Below the pieces are notes generated by a model that was given only the letters and a program-made list of their open reading frames with translations, did no database searches and was not told the origin of the DNA. This document shows, in pieces, positions 38,394 to 51,200 of a stretch of DNA of 64,000 nt. The stretch comes from Strigamia acuminata. Its lineage: Eukaryota > Arthropoda > Chilopoda > Geophilomorpha > Linotaeniidae. The position numbers were made by a program, and so were the translations under genes. The DNA lies in the NCBI GenBank assembly GCA_949358305.1, contig OX442317.1, positions 1,922,001 to 1,986,000 of the forward strand. Direction: 5' to 3'. Each line of letters begins with the position of its first letter. Within the stretch, counting starts at the first letter, position 1.

Positions 38394-41300
38394 CTGATAA
38401 TGGGTGGGAAAAGCCGTAAAGTTGAAAAATGGCCGATGACCCCGAGTGGTAGGAATTTGACAAGATCTAGGGACGATTAGAGCGAAATATCTCTTAACAC
38501 GAGACTCGAGACCTCGAAATCGATTTAAACGACCGAATCTCGAAACTCTCTTAATATTCCCGCGATGGATGAGCGCGCAAAAAGTGAATTGTATATGCGA
38601 TCCGAGTTAAGCTGCGGGCCTTGATAGGTGTAATGCATGGAGATGATGATAATTGCTTATGCATCTCCTCCCACTTTTTTCTCCGATCCCCACCTGTGGA
38701 ATGCCGGACAGACGCGGTTTGCTAGTTTGTCACGATTTACTCCTCCTCCTTCTCCGAGTTCCGTGCCTCCATTGCTCTCCGGCTGGGAAATGAATGTGTT
38801 TAAAGAGAAAAAAATAAAATAAAGAAAAAAGACCTGCGCGATGAAATTGATAATTGCTCACCACTGGCCTGCAAACACCAGGATGTTAAATAAAATATAT
38901 TTATGTATTGCAAACGAGGGGAATTCGCTGGATATATTTTTTTTTAAATGCTGTAAAAACGGAATTGAATTTAAATAAAAAAGAGAATTGGGTGTAAATA
39001 AATAAATAAAGGAGAAACGAAAACCTGATCCTGCTGATTATAGAGCTTGATTTTATACTTGCAACTCTCGAAGTAGGAGTTAGTTTTGTTTCAACAGCTG
39101 ATAAGTAAATATTTTGATTGATAAGTTCAACTTTGACTTCAACACATGGCTAATAAATACATAGCCGGCGCATCGATTTTTTTTCTTAATCTAGGAAACT
39201 TGTCCAGGTGTAATAAGATGCCATTATCATAAAGTGGATGTGTAGAGGGGTGAAAGGTGAAGCCAATTTTTTTTTTTTTTTTTAAATGTGTGACATGATT
39301 TTTGACCAGTGAGTTCAACACGCCCGATTTTAAGCGCCATATATTTCATGTGCAAATTACACATAAACATAGTGGAGTGTATAATGCCACGAGAGGGCCG
39401 AGATTTAATTTTTTTTTTGGATTTTTTTTATTGTCATCGAGGGTGGTAGTTGGATGAGTGCGACGTGACGTCCATGTTGAATGAGGAATCAATTGAAATG
39501 GCGGCGGGGAAAAATAATAAAATTAGAAAAGTAATTTTTCGGCTCGTGGAGTCATTAATAGGTGTTGGTGATGAGTTTTCGCTCACTTTTGCTCGCAGAT
39601 TTTCCACTTTAGCCCTTTTTCCCATAATGCGCGTGTGATAAGACAAGTGTGGAGCTGCGGAGTTTTCGCGCGCTTGTGGAGAAATCGTAATTACACGATG
39701 CACATGGGTCTGACCCACATCAAAATCCAATTAAGACTGAGTTGGATCATCTCCCCGAGCTGCGATACAAGCGGCGAATTTTGCTATTAAAAATGTTCTC
39801 GCTCTACGTATAAGAATCGTTTTCCTTCTTCCTATTATTATAATTAATAGACTGGTGAGAAGATGGAGGGAAAAAACTAGAAAGGGTAGTGAAAAATTAA
39901 TGAGTAGTTGGTGGAAAAAATATCATATCAGTTGCAGTCCAGACTCGTGCAAAGAAATTTCTCATTTTTTTCCCTCTTGTTATGGTGAAATATGTTGAAT
40001 TAGGACAGGAAATTAGTTTTTCAACTTTGGAGGGGAAAGAAAGAAAGTTAAGTCAATAAGTAGTTAGCAGGTGCTTTTTTTCGTTCTTTTTTTCCTTTTT
40101 AGTGAGTTAGATGAAGTGCGTTTTTATGTATGATGTAACAAGTTGTTGCTTCTTTTTCCCATTTTTGAGTCTAGAAGTGACGTATGCGCGGAAATGAAAA
40201 GTCAAGTCGACTGCAGGGGTTTTTTTTTTGGGTTCCCGAAGTGACCCGAAGGGAGTTTTAAATGGGATAGGGTGTAGGGAAAAAAGTTTAATGTTTAGAT
40301 GAAGTTCTGAAATGATGATTGAATGTCAATGAGTCTCCCGCTGGAGATTCGGATTGGAAGAAAACACCTGGAACGTTTTGGGTGCATAAAAATAATTGCT
40401 CGACGCGGTCCTGCTTTCCACTCAAGAGGTCATTGTGTGAAATCTCATAGTAATGTGGTGTTTAAAAGCCAAAAATATTTTTATTTTTATTTTTATTTTA
40501 ATTTATTAAACGGGGCCCTAAATGTTTCTTGGGAAAAAGGGCAGATTGTTCTTTGTTGGTGTATATTTCTCTTGTGGGTTTTTAATTGAGTAATTGGCAC
40601 TGGAGGTGTCATTTTGGTCGGTGCGAAAGCGTGGTGCGGGTTTGCGCAGTCATTAAATCTAATTTTCACTCGCGTGTCAATATGGCCAAGTGCTTAGCGT
40701 AATTTGGTTGCTCGACTGATACGAGCGTCAAGTTAGTCTTTGGAGGCACCAATTTACCCCATCACTGACCATCATCGCAGACAGAACGAGAGAGGCAGGG
40801 TGCACAGGATACGATGGACATCCCAAGGACCAGGGCATTCCATAACATTGTTCATTTGATTATGCTTGTCACACTGGCTTGTGTATGATGAAGCCATTAA
40901 TATTAATATGACCCATGACAGAGGCGTTGCGGCCAAAGGGGAGAGCTGGTGGCTGTCACTTTTCGCTCGTGCCCGAAAGGTTGACACGAGCACCGACTCG
41001 AGTTGCGGTTCAGTTATGGAGATTCATCGCATTAAGCAACTCTGCCAACCCTCTCCCCTCCCGCCTCATGCCTTCTCTTTACCCCGTTTGCTGCGCACGA
41101 AACAGCGGTGGCCAGGTCTAATCGAATTAAACGGGAGAGAGACTCAAGTGATCGATACACTCCAACCCTTCCTTCGTCTTCTCACTCTTCGTTTTGTGCA
41201 CTTCTTCGACGCGGGGGGACGCCAATGTGTCATTTGACATAAAAATGTAAAATGTAAACAACGAAGTTGCTAAAGGAGTTTCTTCTCGTGTTGATCGATA

Positions 41301-41892
41301 AAGACGAGTTTTAAGATGCGCATAAGAAAAGATTTCGCAGTTTGGATTTTATAGTATAGTGGGTGCCATAAATAGAGGCCGATATCAGATCTGGGAGGAG
41401 ATGTTTTGGCCCCGATACGAGTCCCAAGGTCTCTCTTTTGAATGATCACCCGATCACCCGGGTCCCCGAGTCTCTTTAGAAATAAATAAGTTGAACCAGG
41501 GCTGATGGTGTGGTTGGTTTGCATTCTTATTTTATTCTCCTATCCGACTCTATAATCAGATTAGAGATCAACACGGCAGCCATATTTGCACAGAGGGGGA
41601 TGCTGGCCAGCATCTTGTGCAATTAAAGCGCTCTTGGATGACAAGTGAATTTATGATCTCATTCTTTCGCCATTTTTTTTATTTTTTTATTTTTTTATTT
41701 TTTTAATCTTTTCAAATTTGGAATTTTTGCTGGCGTAATTATTCATAGATGGTAATTATCGGTTCGAGATTTAGAAAGTAAAATTAGTTTTTTTTTGTTG
41801 TTTTTTAATTTAATTTTTTTTTGTTGTTGTGTTTGTCACGTTTTTATTCGGTTTTATTAACATTCCGCTTGTGTTGCCTCGTTTGTCAATAG

Positions 41893-41960
41893 GTGGATTC
41901 GTATATTGAATTAATCACGGTTGTTATGCCATGGGATGAAATTGTGAATGATTGCCACAG
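41893..41960 (+). CDS. Candidate 68-base exon, plus strand
   Basis: The acceptor follows a branch-like TTAAC and a T-rich tract (GTTGCCTCGTTTGTCAATAG). The donor is CCACAG|GTGCAG, moderate in quality. The open frame reads VDSYIELITVVMPWDEIVND then CH and leaves two bases. The phase matches the exon at 34566-34618 before it and the one at 56149-56247 after it. The frame stays open past the donor to 42129, so the 3' boundary is uncertain. No function is assigned. Confidence 0.25.
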
Positions 41961-44284
41961 GTGCAGCAATACTAATATTTTCTGTGCGTTATTAATTGGT
42001 GGAGGGAAAGGCACTTCCGGTTTGAGCGGAACGTCGTGTGAAAGTAATCCGTTGATGAATACAGCCAGAAGCAGCGCTGTGCTGTTAAAAGTCGGCTTTC
42101 TTCACACACAGCTTTGCACGAAAGTGTGAAAGTTGATTTTCTGCGTTTTCGCGCCTCCAAACTTGGTGCAACTGTCGAATGTCGTGCAAAAAATGCATTT
42201 TGGAACATTTATTTATTTATCTAGACTTTTTCCCCTTCAATTATTTGCAATGTTATGATACTTTGTTTACATTCCACACACCAAACCGCAAAAAAAACTC
42301 GAGTTTGTAAATGTCACTATAAAACAAGTTGGAGGACCGTTTTCAGCACGTGATTTTGAAATAACAGTTTGTTTTTAACGGTTTTACTATACTGTTATCG
42401 TCCAGGTGTAAACAAACATGTCTGTGATTGTTTTTTTTGTTGTTAACAGCGAACCGCTTCGTCTTCATAAAAGTCAGGCAGTGGAACGATTTGTTTATAA
42501 ACATGATCCATCCCTTGGCTGCCACGTGAGAGTAACTGGCATTCATCTGTCCGCACACGCCGCGGCAAATTTGTCATCTTTTGACAGCGAATTCCTCCGG
42601 GACACATTGGGAGAAGGAAACGACTCAATTTGGAATATTTCTATATATATTTTTTTATAAATATAGCAGAAATATGAATGTGGTTTGCGTTAAAGACGGC
42701 TGAGGTCTTTGAGGAGGTGCTAAGAGCGAGCAAGTGTTGTGCCAGAATGTGTGACTTGAGGGCCAGTTGCCTTCGTTTTAATTAGACGGGTGTGGCAAAC
42801 GGGCAAATGCAATAAAATCCATCAGTAAATGCCTGTTAGGCAGCAGCTTTGTGTTGTTGTTTGATATTGTGTCACATTGAGGCCGCCCATTATTCTGTTT
42901 GCTTCTCTCCTATAATTATCAGGTGATTATTTGATTAGGAAAATGGCACAATTACTATCATTTTCTTTTGCCCGTTGCTACTGTACTGTGCATGGCCGAC
43001 CTAATCAATTAGACAACTAACTTAAGATGTAAATCAAAAGAAACGCGACACGTTTCGTTCACTACAATGCGAAATTCGCACGTTTTACAGGCACGATGTT
43101 TCAAACAAGATTCTAGGATATTGGGTACAAGAAGAGACATTCCCATATGGTTCAAAAATATATTTTACAATATTTTACATTTGAAAATACATTGTAGTAT
43201 AATTTCAATGTATTTTTTCACCATGTGTGGGTTACGCATGTGCGTCGAATGGAGATTGTATAAAACTTTACGTTTTGGCCACTTGGGGCAGCAAAATGAA
43301 CAATTTCGACGGCAGATAGTGGTAATATCCGGTGTTTGTATTCTATTTTGTGCAATTTTAATCGAAGTATTGTGTAATTGTGTTTAATCAATCATTGTGA
43401 GTGGTTGAAATGATGCGCCGAAGCTGGATTGAAATCGAAGTTAAAAAGTTTGTTAAGACCGATGCATCTTCATTTGGTGTTACTTGAGTGTTACAATGCA
43501 GGACTGACTTTCTCTCCGCTAATGACAAAACTACTGACAGCTTGATTCGCTTCTTAATGTGATTAGGCTTATTTCACACCGCATCCAACACCCAACTTTT
43601 GCTTTGCTCCTTCTGTCCATTTTCAAGCTTAATTCAGAGTGGCATTGCTCATCGAGAAAGCTGCAAACACATGCGAATTAGCATCCAATATGGATTCTCG
43701 CCTGCGTTGCATCCCTTCTCTGTGCTCTTTTCTCGCCTGATGATTTAGATGGAAATGTCTTTTTTTCGGACCGGCCTTTCTTTTTTCTTTGCATTTTTTT
43801 CTCTTCCGAAAATGTCTATCTTTATTCTCGAGTGATAAATACTTGGGCTTGTTTACATTAAACTCATCGCAGTGCGTGAGTGACGTGGAGACATTTATCT
43901 TGATGGGGCAACATTCATCAATTGCCAGTTGTCAACCTTCATGGCAATTATCTCCATCTATTAATGGCGAATATGTCCTCCATCTTGAAAAGTAAATTTG
44001 TGCCCTCTCACTTAATCATTTTTAATTAGTTTGCGTACGCAACTAATTAAACAAACAGAAGGGGACTGAATGAAAATAGGGAGAAATTGCCATTTGCAAA
44101 TCATAAATCCACTTGATACCAATAAATGTCTAATTATAACACTTTGATCCGATCAAATCGTGTAACCATTACGTTTATGGACCCGACTTGGTAACAAATT
44201 TTCTCACGAGACCCCTCGCTCCGATCCGTCCTCCACCCCAGAATACCGAGTTTTTAAAATCCCTAATTAGTGTAGGATACATAC

Positions 44285-44352
44285 CTTGGGGTACGGCTCG
44301 GCTCCACCCCATGGCTCGAGTCTCCAGGTCAAGTTGGAAAAACAAGGTGCAC
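44285..44352 (-). CDS. Candidate 68-base exon, minus strand
   Basis: The acceptor CACGTAATTTTCAG and the near-ideal donor CCCCAAG|GTATGT flank 68 bases. The frame that takes one base from the previous exon reads APCFSNLTWRLEPWGGAEPY then PK, ending in phase 0. A second frame (CTLFFQLDLETRAMGW...) is also open. The opposite strand has its own open frame here (from about 44330 to 44476, reading VKLEKQGAPENYVWFV...), so coding strand is ambiguous. No family is recognised. Confidence 0.25.
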
Positions 44353-44816
44353 CTGAAAATTACGTGTGGTTTGTTGCAAATTATACACCAATCTCTGAGC
44401 TCTTCACAGTAGCTGGTTCTCAGGGAGTCGGCAACGCACTAAACGACCGTTATTTAGAAAAATGTTTTGCAAGATAAACAACCCCGAATTTTAAACTCTC
44501 GTTCCCCCACCCACTTTTTTTTTTGTTTTTAACGTTTTCCTTGATTTTTGTTTTTCTGCAAAAACGACCGCAAAAGGTCAGGAGTATACGTTTAGACACC
44601 AGGTGGCGAGATTGTCAACGTAGAGTAACATATACACAAATGCAACAACGAATAATAAGAGCTAGTTAACGACAACAATGACAATTAACTCGACTTTCTC
44701 GGTTTTACCTGGCGAAATGATGCAAAACGTGTCATATTTGTTGTAATCGGATTTTTGAAAACTCGATTCTATAATTCACATGTGGGGTGGATTCTTTGGA
44801 TTTTTCTGTAGGCCAT

Positions 44817-44859
44817 TTTGAATTTGAAGGAGTTAATTTAACTCCTTCAAAGTTCAAAA
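44817..44859. repeat. Hairpin of about 21-base arms (TTTGAAGGAGTTAA type)
   Basis: TTTTGAATTTGAAGGAGTTAA is followed directly by its inverse, TTAACTCCTTCAAAGTTCAAAA, with a single-base gap. Flanking direct copies of GTAATCGG (44743-44750 and 44882-44889) and GATTCTATAAT (44765-44775 and 44862-44872) suggest a small mobile or duplicated unit of about 150 bases. Confidence 0.65.
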
Positions 44860-46245
44860 CTGATTCTATAATCAAGTTTTTGTAATCGGTTTTTTATGAT
44901 TTGGAATTGAACGCACCTATAGTGTCTTCCTTCATCGAAAGACCATTGGGTAAATTTTTGAGCGCCCCCTTCGGTTTTTACAGGTTTTTTTGGGACGAGC
45001 AATTTCTGCGCCCCTTTAAAATGTATTTTTTTTAACCCCTTTGGAAACTTGTGATTAAAGGGTTGTAAAAAGGTGTATTTCCTCCCTTTTATTCGATTTG
45101 CAGTCCCAGGGCCCACGGAGGGGGTAATTTTGCAAAAAGTCTGGTTGGGAAGGGACGGGGGAGGGGTAATTAAAGTTGTGTGAGAGTGGGTTTGGGGTTA
45201 AAAAAATGGAAGGGGGGAAATGTTTCTTGTCACCAAGAGTGGGTAGAGCGTGGGCAGGAACTAATGAAGGAAATAACTTAATAAAGGATTGGAATTTTTC
45301 AAGCAATGGTTTTGAAATTTCATTAAATTTTTACAAGTTAATGCAGTTAGGTGAGACATTGTGTAATATGTCTTAATTTTTATGGGGGTGGGGAGGGTAA
45401 GTAAAGGGATGGCTGTCACATGAGCAGCAGACAACTTCATAAAAGGCGCTTTAATGGACAATTACCACAGGCAAGATCCACGTCAGAGGGCGCGGGGGTG
45501 TCGTTTCTCATTAGTCGCCTGTCAAATTAGAATTTGTGTAGCGACATTTTCACTATAAACGGACGGCACTGAGTGTGAATTTTGGACTTTGGACGAATTT
45601 TTTTATTTTTATTTTATTTTATTTTATGTAAGAGGGGGTATTGGAGTAGGGGTTTGGATTAATGCAATTTGGATTTGATGGCCCCCTCCCTCCACATTAG
45701 GCAAATCAAAAGGTGTGCATGAGCTTCACCTGTCTCGCTTTTTGAGATATCTGACATGTTATAAAAGGAAACCTGTAATTTTTTTTTCATTTGATAGGGG
45801 GTGGGGATTAATTTTTTGTGTTTTGTGTGGGTAAGTTAATTGAGTGGAAAAATGAAGTGAATTTTTTTTTTAGAAAAAAATGTGGGTGGGTGATTTTTTT
45901 TTAAATTTTTTTTTTTGGTTGGTGAAGGATATTGTAAAATCAAATTTCATTTAGATTTTTGCTTTGTCATGATATTTTTAATGAATTTTAAGAAGGCTGT
46001 GTTTTTTACTTTTATTTTTTATTTTTTATTTTCATGAGTTGGTTATTTATTTATTTTTTTTTTTTTTTTTGTAATTTTTTCTTTCTTTTTTGATGTTCTT
46101 TTTACATGTTTGTTTGTTTAGTGTTAAAAGATTAATGTTGTGCGAAGGGTGAAAAAAAATTACATTTGTTAGATTTAATTATAAAATAGAAATTAGACAA
46201 AATAATGTTTGTTGTGTGAAGTTCTGTCTGAATTTATTGTGTATT

Positions 46246-46271
46246 TTCTTTCTTTCTTTCTTTCTTTCTTT
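46246..46271. repeat. (CTTT)n microsatellite
   Basis: About six tetranucleotide copies. Confidence 0.9.
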
Positions 46272-49200
46272 GTGATGTATTTTTTTTGTTTATCTCATTC
46301 TGGCATTTTATTTCTTTGCCAAAGCAATAATAAATCTATTCCTGTCCCGTTTGTATATTTACTCTTCTCATTTCCATGACCTTTTCTTCCATGGCGTCTC
46401 AGTTTGTGTCAGCATCAGCACACAGCTCGATTGGCCCGCCATCTGTAGTGAATTTGCTCAAATTATTTTTCAATTGTAATCCCGAGTGCATTCACGATGC
46501 CAACCCATTTATTCATTCTTAAATGTTAAATCATGACCGAACTCTTATTACTTAAACAAACAGGTATTGAGAAATAGGAAATTTATGATTTGGGTGTGTG
46601 CGTCGTGAAAGATGAGATTGTTTGAGTTTGAGTTTGAGTATGTGGGAGTTGGTTCGAAACACGATTTTTTGCTCAATAATTGTATTTGGCCATTCAAAGT
46701 GAAATTGCATCGTGTTTAGCCTCGATTCGTGTTGAGTAGATCGTGATTTTGGAGAAGAAAGAGGAAAAAAGGAGCACGAGACAAGTGAAATTGGGTGTTT
46801 GATGTGATACGCACAACACCTGACTGATTTTTTTCTTTATTCTTTTTTTATCGAGACAATGAGAAGGTGGAAAAAATGGAGGATGAAATTACACATCAAT
46901 CATGCATGGATTCATTGTGTGTAAATCTACATTTAAGTCAGTTGATTGAGCAGTGAGTGAGAAGGAGAAAAAAAATAAGAATGGGAAACTGAGATTGGAA
47001 GATTTTTTTGTTTTTAATATACAAAGGTTTATGTGGAAAGAGTTGTTGTTGTTAAATATTTATATTGCACGTGACCAATTTGAAGAATGTTTTTAGTTTT
47101 TAATTTGTGGGTTTGTTTGTGGATGATAATTAATAAATGCACGTATGGAAATGTGTTTTTTTTTTTTTGTTTTTTTTTTGTAATTAGGATTTGGATGTAA
47201 TTTTTGCAGATGGTAATTTTGTTGTAAATTAAACTAAAGTGAAAAATTTTAATGCAATTAGTTTGGAAAAATAAAAAAGGAATAAAAAGAAAATGCAGGC
47301 AAAGATGTTGTTGAAAACTGTAAAAAAAAAAATTATGGTTGGTTGCATAAGGCTGTGAGTACCGTAAAAGGTCTGGTGGGACAGACTTGTACGTATTCTG
47401 CCACCAGGTGATTTGGTTTGGTCAAGAATATATTGTATAAAATGGCGGTTAGAGTGGATACAACCGTTTGAACGAAGCAATTAGCATTCAGCAATTCAGT
47501 TAATTTAGTTCTGTTATTTGAGTCAAGCACAACAGAAATGAATATGTGTAAATGTTTTATTACTTATTACAGTGAAAGGGGGCAGGGGCGAATCAAGCAA
47601 ACAGATGGAACAAATTGAACAAATTTATTTGTATTTTTTTTTGCAATTAAATCAAATTTATTCGCCTTTTCGTTTTTTGACCACCTCAAAATTAATTGAA
47701 AGTTAGACCTAGTTTTGTTTAAAAATATATATATATATTATTTTCTCATTCTTTTAATAATTTAATGACGTGGACTAAATTGATATGAAAAATTTTAATT
47801 GTTTTTTTTTGAAGGACTAACTACGTGTGGTGAAATACGTTACTTTGTACGCTATTTAATTTGTGGAATTTCAAAAATAGGCAAAAGATAATAAAGAGAA
47901 GAGAAAATGAGATTTACGATACTGCTCACGCATAAGCGATGTAAATAATCGTATAAAAAATATAAATTGTGATTACAGAGACGGGTGGGGGGAAAAAATG
48001 AAGAAACATGAAACGCACACGTTTTTCCCTATACATAACGCGTGCATTCCTCCCAAAAACACTCGCGTTCCTGAGGATTATGAGATTAAAATTTACTTTA
48101 GAGTAGTTATTAAACTTTAAGATAAAAAAAAAAGTTGTATACCGGTTTTACTTTTATATTTTTTTTTTATTTTTCAATTGTTTTTCTTTTAGTTTACGAT
48201 GTTGATTGGAGACAAAAGACAGAGTAATTTGCTTCAAAATGCAATGGCTAATTAAGTGAAAATTGACGTGTGCAGATCCGGGTCCATGGACGCTGAGGAA
48301 AAAAAATTGTAAATTACACGTGTTTAGTGGTCGGAATTTATATTTGGAAAAAATTATTTAAAAAAAAAAAAAATATTATTATATTTTTTTTTGAGGCGTT
48401 CAGTTTTAATTTTATATAAATTGTCTTATCCTTGAGAATATGAAATGGCACTTTGTATAATCCGACCGTCCGTCCTGTTGTTTATATTTTTTTGTGCATG
48501 GCAGCATGTGAGGAAGTCGATGGATAAAACAGGAGATAATTTTAGGTTCAATTGTTGTTGTCTTTGAGTCGTGGCTTGCAGATGGTTCTTGTTTGATTGA
48601 TTTTTTCTTTCGGATGGAGTTTTTGGGTTTGTTTTTTTTCATACTCCGTAATTAAGGTTTGAGTGAGTAGTTGAAAAATCTTTATTGGAAAAGGAGGGTA
48701 CGCTGTGCAGTCTCTATTATTTCGAAAAGAATAGTTGTGTCACTCAGCAATGGACTTGTTGACCACACACTGAAAAGAAAAGATTTTCTATTTATAAAAT
48801 TAAATTGAAAAAAAAAAATTTTTTTTAAATAAATTTTTATAATATTTATAAAGGATTAAATTGCTTTTGATTAATTAAGGTAGATTGAACGCTGCCACGC
48901 TAATCAAATAAATGGTTTTAATCAAACAACTTGATTTCAATTTACGATCCAAAAATTGATTATTTAATCGCAACACTTTCCTGCAACACTCCTAACCTAA
49001 ATTCCCACTCGTTAAGGTAAACTCGCAAGTTTTTCCCTTAACAATTGCTACCAACTCAACTTAAGATTCCACATATAATCATAGCCTTTTATGTTCCAAA
49101 AAGATGGTGGAATGCAACGATTTCCCCTCTCAAAAAACCTTTTTCCCAACAAAAAAGGCAGAAAACTCCTCCCTTTACTCCACTATATAATCTACACTCC

Positions 49201-50161
49201 AGGTGTAGTAAACATCACCCAAAATCAAAAAATACAGCAAAAAAAAATCCATATTGATAACGTGAGTGATGCAAAGGGGGAAAAAAATCTCAAAATGTTC
49301 CGAATTTTTAAAAAAGAAAATCGTAAACTTATCAAGTTGACCACCCCTTTAGATCCACCTCCACCTACGACCTGAGGGGGAAAAAAACAGGGAAAAAATA
49401 TTTTTCTCCCTCAATGTTTGCGATCCCCTTCACCTCATTTACATTTACACCCAGTAATTAAAGTCAATTAATTGTGTTTGAGGAGAACCAATCGGGTGAA
49501 CAGGTGTCGCGCATAAATACATCAGAACGAGGCGCAGTTTTCATTAACCTTTGCTGTGTTTTGGCAAGGGGGTGGACACTAGCCACGAAGCTCCGAGGGC
49601 CCCCAGTTATGGCCATCAGTCGGACAATGCGCCATGATCGTGAGGCATTCGTGCACAAGGGCTATAATTTACCTGTCAAGGCGCATGAAATGTTAAGGTG
49701 ACCCTGCCTCTCTCTCCTTCCCTTCCCATGGCCCGTGGTTTTCGGTGCTAACCGGACCCGGCACAAGGCGCGCATTGTGTGTGGGCAGGTGTGTTTTCTA
49801 TACTTAATGAATTGGTCGAGTTGAAATTGTTGAACCTTTGATTTTCTGTGTGATTATAGTGTTCAGGTGGGTTGCAATGACACTGTGCTGCACGTTGGAG
49901 GTTTGCCATTTTGCACTTGGTTTAAGTGGGCTTTGCAATTCATGCAGTTTGAAAGTTTGATGCTTTGTTTTATGTTTTGTTTCGCTTTAATTGGGATGAG
50001 AAATTGATGATTTGTGGTTTTTGCTTTTTTTTTAATTTATGTTTATTGATGGGGGTGGATTTGTTAATTAAGTTGAAGGGAATTTGAATTCTCGTTGGTA
50101 TCAGATGGCTTCGTGGAAATCAATTGGCGAGATAATGAAAAGGGAAGAAAAAAATACTAAC

Positions 50162-50213
50162 CGGTTTTATTGTTGGTGAGACTGAGATCAAACATGTCCT
50201 TCACTTTGGCCTT
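50162..50213 (-). CDS. Candidate 52-base exon, minus strand
   Basis: The open frame reads KAKVKDMFDLSLTNNKT and ends with one base at the donor ACCG|GTTAGTA. The acceptor used (GGCTAACGGAAG) has a poor pyrimidine tract. An alternative acceptor 20 bases upstream (CATCGCCCAG) would instead give a short C-terminal tail with a stop. The peptide is charged then polar. On the plus strand the same bases form a plausible acceptor (CTTTGGCCTTCTTCCGTTAG). No function is assigned. Confidence 0.22.
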
Positions 50214-50607
50214 CTTCCGTTAGCCACCTCTGGGCGATGGATTATGCAAGTCGTAGTCGTCCTGGCTTTTTATTGATGTAACAACACACTTCTCACAATC
50301 ATTAACCGCCATCTCGTAAAAATAGGAAAAATAAAAAAATCCGAGATGCCATTTTACAAGAAAACCTCGATTGGTTCTACGGAAGTGCGCGATGCCCATC
50401 AAATTTCTTTTCAATGCACATTTTTGTTAATTAACTAACAGCTGAGATGTTTATATCGTTTTTTGGGTGGAAATTTACATTATTGATTGATTTGAATTTG
50501 GGGGGGAAAAAAGAATAAAAATGAAATGATTCAAATGAAATGGCCAATCTACGGAGTCCGAGAAGGCGCGAAACTAATTTAAATAAAGCTAAAATTGAAA
50601 GTTTTAC

Positions 50608-50653
50608 CATTGCAAGGTATCCGGGGTTCCAGACTTGGCGGCGTTTACGGAGC
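50608..50653 (-). CDS. Candidate 46-base exon, minus strand
   Basis: A C-rich tract (CCACCCCCCCACCCC...) leads to the acceptor CTGGCTGCAG, followed by 46 bases and the donor GCAATG|GTAAAAC. One frame reads LRKRRQVWNPGYLAM, with a basic cluster that could serve in nuclear import. It takes two bases from the previous exon and ends in phase 0. The other open frame reads SVNAAKSGTPDTLQ. The first is the one that fits its neighbours at 51133-51200 and 50162-50213. No family is recognised. Confidence 0.25.
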
Positions 50654-51132
50654 CTGCAGCCAGATCCGGCTTACGGGGTGGGGGGGTGGAGGGAGGGGGT
50701 GTCTCGTTGACAAACAACCCGAAGGGCGGTGATTTTCGTCTTTTGCCTTTTCATTATTATCACTCTTCGAGACTGAGATGGATTTTTTCAGCTCCTCCTC
50801 CCGCCCTGTCTCGAATCTTCCCAGGACCCCGAGTTGAGGTTGCGCCGGCCCAGCCCACCTGATGCCGAACTGCACGACGGGTAAGGGAAAGAAGAGATGT
50901 TGTGACACGTGCACTGACCCCTCCCTATTATTTTTGATTGTGTATCGGTCGTGTTTTTCGCCCTAATGACAGTTTTTAGCTTTGATTGGAAATTTTTTCT
51001 CTTTCTTGGTCTTCGTTTGAGGAAATTGGAGGCAGGGATGGGGAGTCAAGGGGTGTCTGGCGTCGGTTTGGGCGTGTCCTAGGTTAGCTGGACATGCTGC
51101 TGTCCGTAGGGGGTGGGGGGGGGGAGTGTTAC

Positions 51133-51200
51133 CTTGTGATTACAAGGTGTTTACTGCAACCGTTGGTTTTGGATGGAAATGCTCGTTTTAGCTCGCTCGT
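51133..51200 (-). CDS. Candidate 68-base exon, minus strand
   Basis: A good acceptor (CTTTTTTCCCTCAAATAG) and donor (ATCACAAG|GTAACA) bound an open frame reading TSELKRAFPSKTNGCSKHLV then ITR. The phase is 0 in and 2 out, so it links the exon at 53165-53274 to the one at 50608-50653 without a shift. The sequence is polar and basic with no recognised domain. The plus strand over the same bases also has an open frame, so RNA evidence is needed to settle the strand. Confidence 0.28.

Larger units (their letters stand above)
44477..50161. other. Non-coding AT-rich stretch
   Basis: Long poly-T/A runs, a CTTT repeat and the 44.8-kb hairpin. The plus strand is G/T-rich for most of its length, then turns C-rich at about 49.0-49.45 kb. 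No supported exon. Confidence 0.45.

Noticed and set aside
44188-44477. Plus-strand frame reading VKLEKQGAPENYVWFVANY...
   Set aside because: Protein-like, but there is no donor, family match or partner exon, and the opposite strand has the better splice pair. Left unassigned.
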